Assembly: GCA_050010455.1 (NCBI GenBank)
Contig: JBEKLA010000085.1
Location: forward strand, 1-14,809
Length of the DNA stretch: 14,809 bases
Origin: DATJOQ01 sp050010455
Lineage (GTDB): Bacteria > Desulfobacterota > Binatia > Binatales > Binataceae
Direction of reading: 5' to 3'
Below the pieces are notes generated by a model. The model did not search any database and was not told the origin of the DNA. It was given only the letters and a program-made list of their open reading frames with translations. The position numbers and the translations under genes were made by a program. Shown in pieces: positions 13,751 through 14,809 of this stretch; the first letter of the stretch is position 1, and every line of letters begins with the position of its first letter.

Positions 13751-14809
13751 TTATCGCCGCGATGCCGCCAGCGCCTGGCCGAGGTCCGCGATGATGTCCT
13801 CGACATCTTCGATGCCCACGGAGACGCGGATGAACTCGGGCGTCACGCCGGTCTCGACCTGCTCCTCGCGCGTGAGCTGCGAGTGGGTGGTCGAGGCGGG
13901 ATGAATCACGAGCGTCTTCGCGTCGCCGATATTGGCGAGATGGCTCGCCAGTTTGACGTTGTTGATGAACTTCTTGCCCGCATCGAGGCCGCCCTTGATG
14001 CCGAAGCCCACGATCGCGCCCTGGCCATTGGGCAGGTACTTGCGCGCGTTCTCGTAATCCTTATGGCTGGGCAATCCGGGATAGTTCACCCAATCGACGG
14101 CCTGATGCTTCTCCAGGTATTGCGCGACCTTGAGCGCGTTCTCGCAATGACGCGGCATCCGCAGATGCAGCGTCTCGACTCCCTGAAGGAACAGGAAAGC
14201 CGCAAAGGGGCTCATGCACGCGCCGGTATCGCGCAGCCAATGGGTGCGGATATGCAGGATGTAAGCGATATTGCCGACCGGACGGAACGCCTCCTCGAAC
14301 ACCATCCCGTGGTACGAGGGGCTGGGCGCGCAGAACTCGGGCCATTTCTTGGGGTTATCGGCCCACTTGAAGCGGCCGCTATCGACGATCGCGCCGCCGA
14401 TGTGGGTGCCGTGGCCGCCGATAAACTTGGTGGTCGAGTAAACGATGATATCGGCGCCGTGGTCGATCGGCCGATACAGCATCGGAGTCATCACGGTGTT
14501 GTCGATCATCACCGGTAATCCGTGGCTGTGGGCTACGTCGGCGAGCTTGCGGAAATCCGGAACGTCATTCTTGGGATTGCCGAGCGTTTCGAAATAGACG
14601 AGCCGGGTCTTGTCGTCAACCAGGCGGCTGATATCGCCGGGTTTGGCGGGATCGAAGAAGCGCACCTCGACGCCGAGCTGCCTGAAGGTCTGCGTGAACA
14701 GCGTCCAGGTGCCGCCGTAGAGGGAGGTCGCGGAAATGATGTTCTGGCCGCTGTGCGCGATAGTGAGGATGGCCGCGGTGATAGCCGCCTGGCCCGACGC
14801 GAAAGCGAG
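13751..14809 (-). CDS. metY: O-acetylhomoserine sulfhydrylase (MetY), N-terminus outside window
   Basis: The frame is open from the window edge to a TAA at 13751-13753, giving 352 residues of a protein normally about 430 long. About 75-80 N-terminal residues are therefore missing. An internal GTG at 14665 is not the start. It is a PLP enzyme of the Cys/Met metabolism family. It contains FASGQAA and SATSLYGGTW near the visible beginning, VMIDNTVMTP, and the PLP lysine (codon 14426-14428) in YSTTKFIGGHGTHIGG. The C-terminal VSVGIEDVEDIIADL is typical. MetY adds sulfide to O-acetylhomoserine, giving homocysteine, the step directly after MetX. It leads the operon with metX-metW, five bases apart; the promoter and any SAM-responsive leader lie outside the window. 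The family also includes cystathionine gamma-synthases, but the sequence and context favour MetY. Confidence 0.93.
   Translation of the reverse strand, partial: LAFASGQAAITAAILTIAHSGQNIISATSLYGGTWTLFTQTFRQLGVEVRFFDPAKPGDISRLVDDKTRLVYFETLGNPKNDVPDFRKLADVAHSHGLPVMIDNTVMTPMLYRPIDHGADIIVYSTTKFIGGHGTHIGGAIVDSGRFKWADNPKKWPEFCAPSPSYHGMVFEEAFRPVGNIAYILHIRTHWLRDTGACMSPFAAFLFLQGVETLHLRMPRHCENALKVAQYLEKHQAVDWVNYPGLPSHKDYENARKYLPNGQGAIVGFGIKGGLDAGKKFINNVKLASHLANIGDAKTLVIHPASTTHSQLTREEQVETGVTPEFIRVSVGIEDVEDIIADLGQALAASRR

Overview
The window is a dense, high-GC bacterial chromosome segment with mostly housekeeping and regulatory genes. GTG starts and Shine-Dalgarno sequences are common, and convergent genes overlap or share hairpins. 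A sigma-54 activator, a NtrB-like kinase, a MetX-MetW fusion and a repeat of the 'GTCATCCTGAG...GAAGGATCT' type suggest a Gram-negative lineage of the deltaproteobacterial/Desulfobacterota/Binatota sort. That placement is inference and could not be checked. No phage, transposase, CRISPR, rRNA or tRNA gene was seen.

Layout: the 3' end of a membrane protein gene (2-226, +) meets a quinone-oxidoreductase-like gene (223-1191, -). A divergent intergenic region follows, holding a well-matched sigma-54 promoter (1416-1431) that reads into a stand-alone receiver protein (1486-1875, +). A strong hairpin (1926-1958) separates this from a convergent gene for a three-part fusion of GNAT acetyltransferase and NDP-forming acyl-CoA synthetase (1966-4740, -). 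Next come a NtrC-type sigma-54 activator (5068-6447, -), a lone hypA (6732-7094, -) and, divergently, a membrane PAS histidine kinase (7341-8729, +). After a 383-base spacer lies a compact alpha-glucan phosphorylase (9113-10993, +). It overlaps tail to tail with a CBS-CBS-ACT protein (10973-11572, -). A spacer carrying an inverted pair of REP-like units (about 11645-11808) leads to the methionine operon: metY (13751-14809, -, 5' end outside the window) followed 5 bases later by a fused metX-metW (11898-13745, -).

How the genes may work together: the kinase, the sigma-54 activator and the single receiver look like one signalling group. The two receiver domains align without gaps over 115 residues at about 49% identity (hand count), and the single receiver has a sigma-54 promoter. 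This suggests, by inference, a loop in which the activator drives expression of a competing or output receiver. MetY and MetX-MetW give direct sulfhydrylation of activated homoserine to homocysteine. The GNAT/acyl-CoA synthetase fusion and the AcuB-like CBS-ACT protein both recall acetyl-CoA metabolism control, but they are not adjacent and no link is shown.

The most unusual items are the sigma-54 promoter plus paired receivers, the acyl-CoA synthetase fusion that keeps its catalytic histidines, the MetX-MetW fusion, the repeat pair with compensating base changes, and the perfect hairpins built around stop codons.
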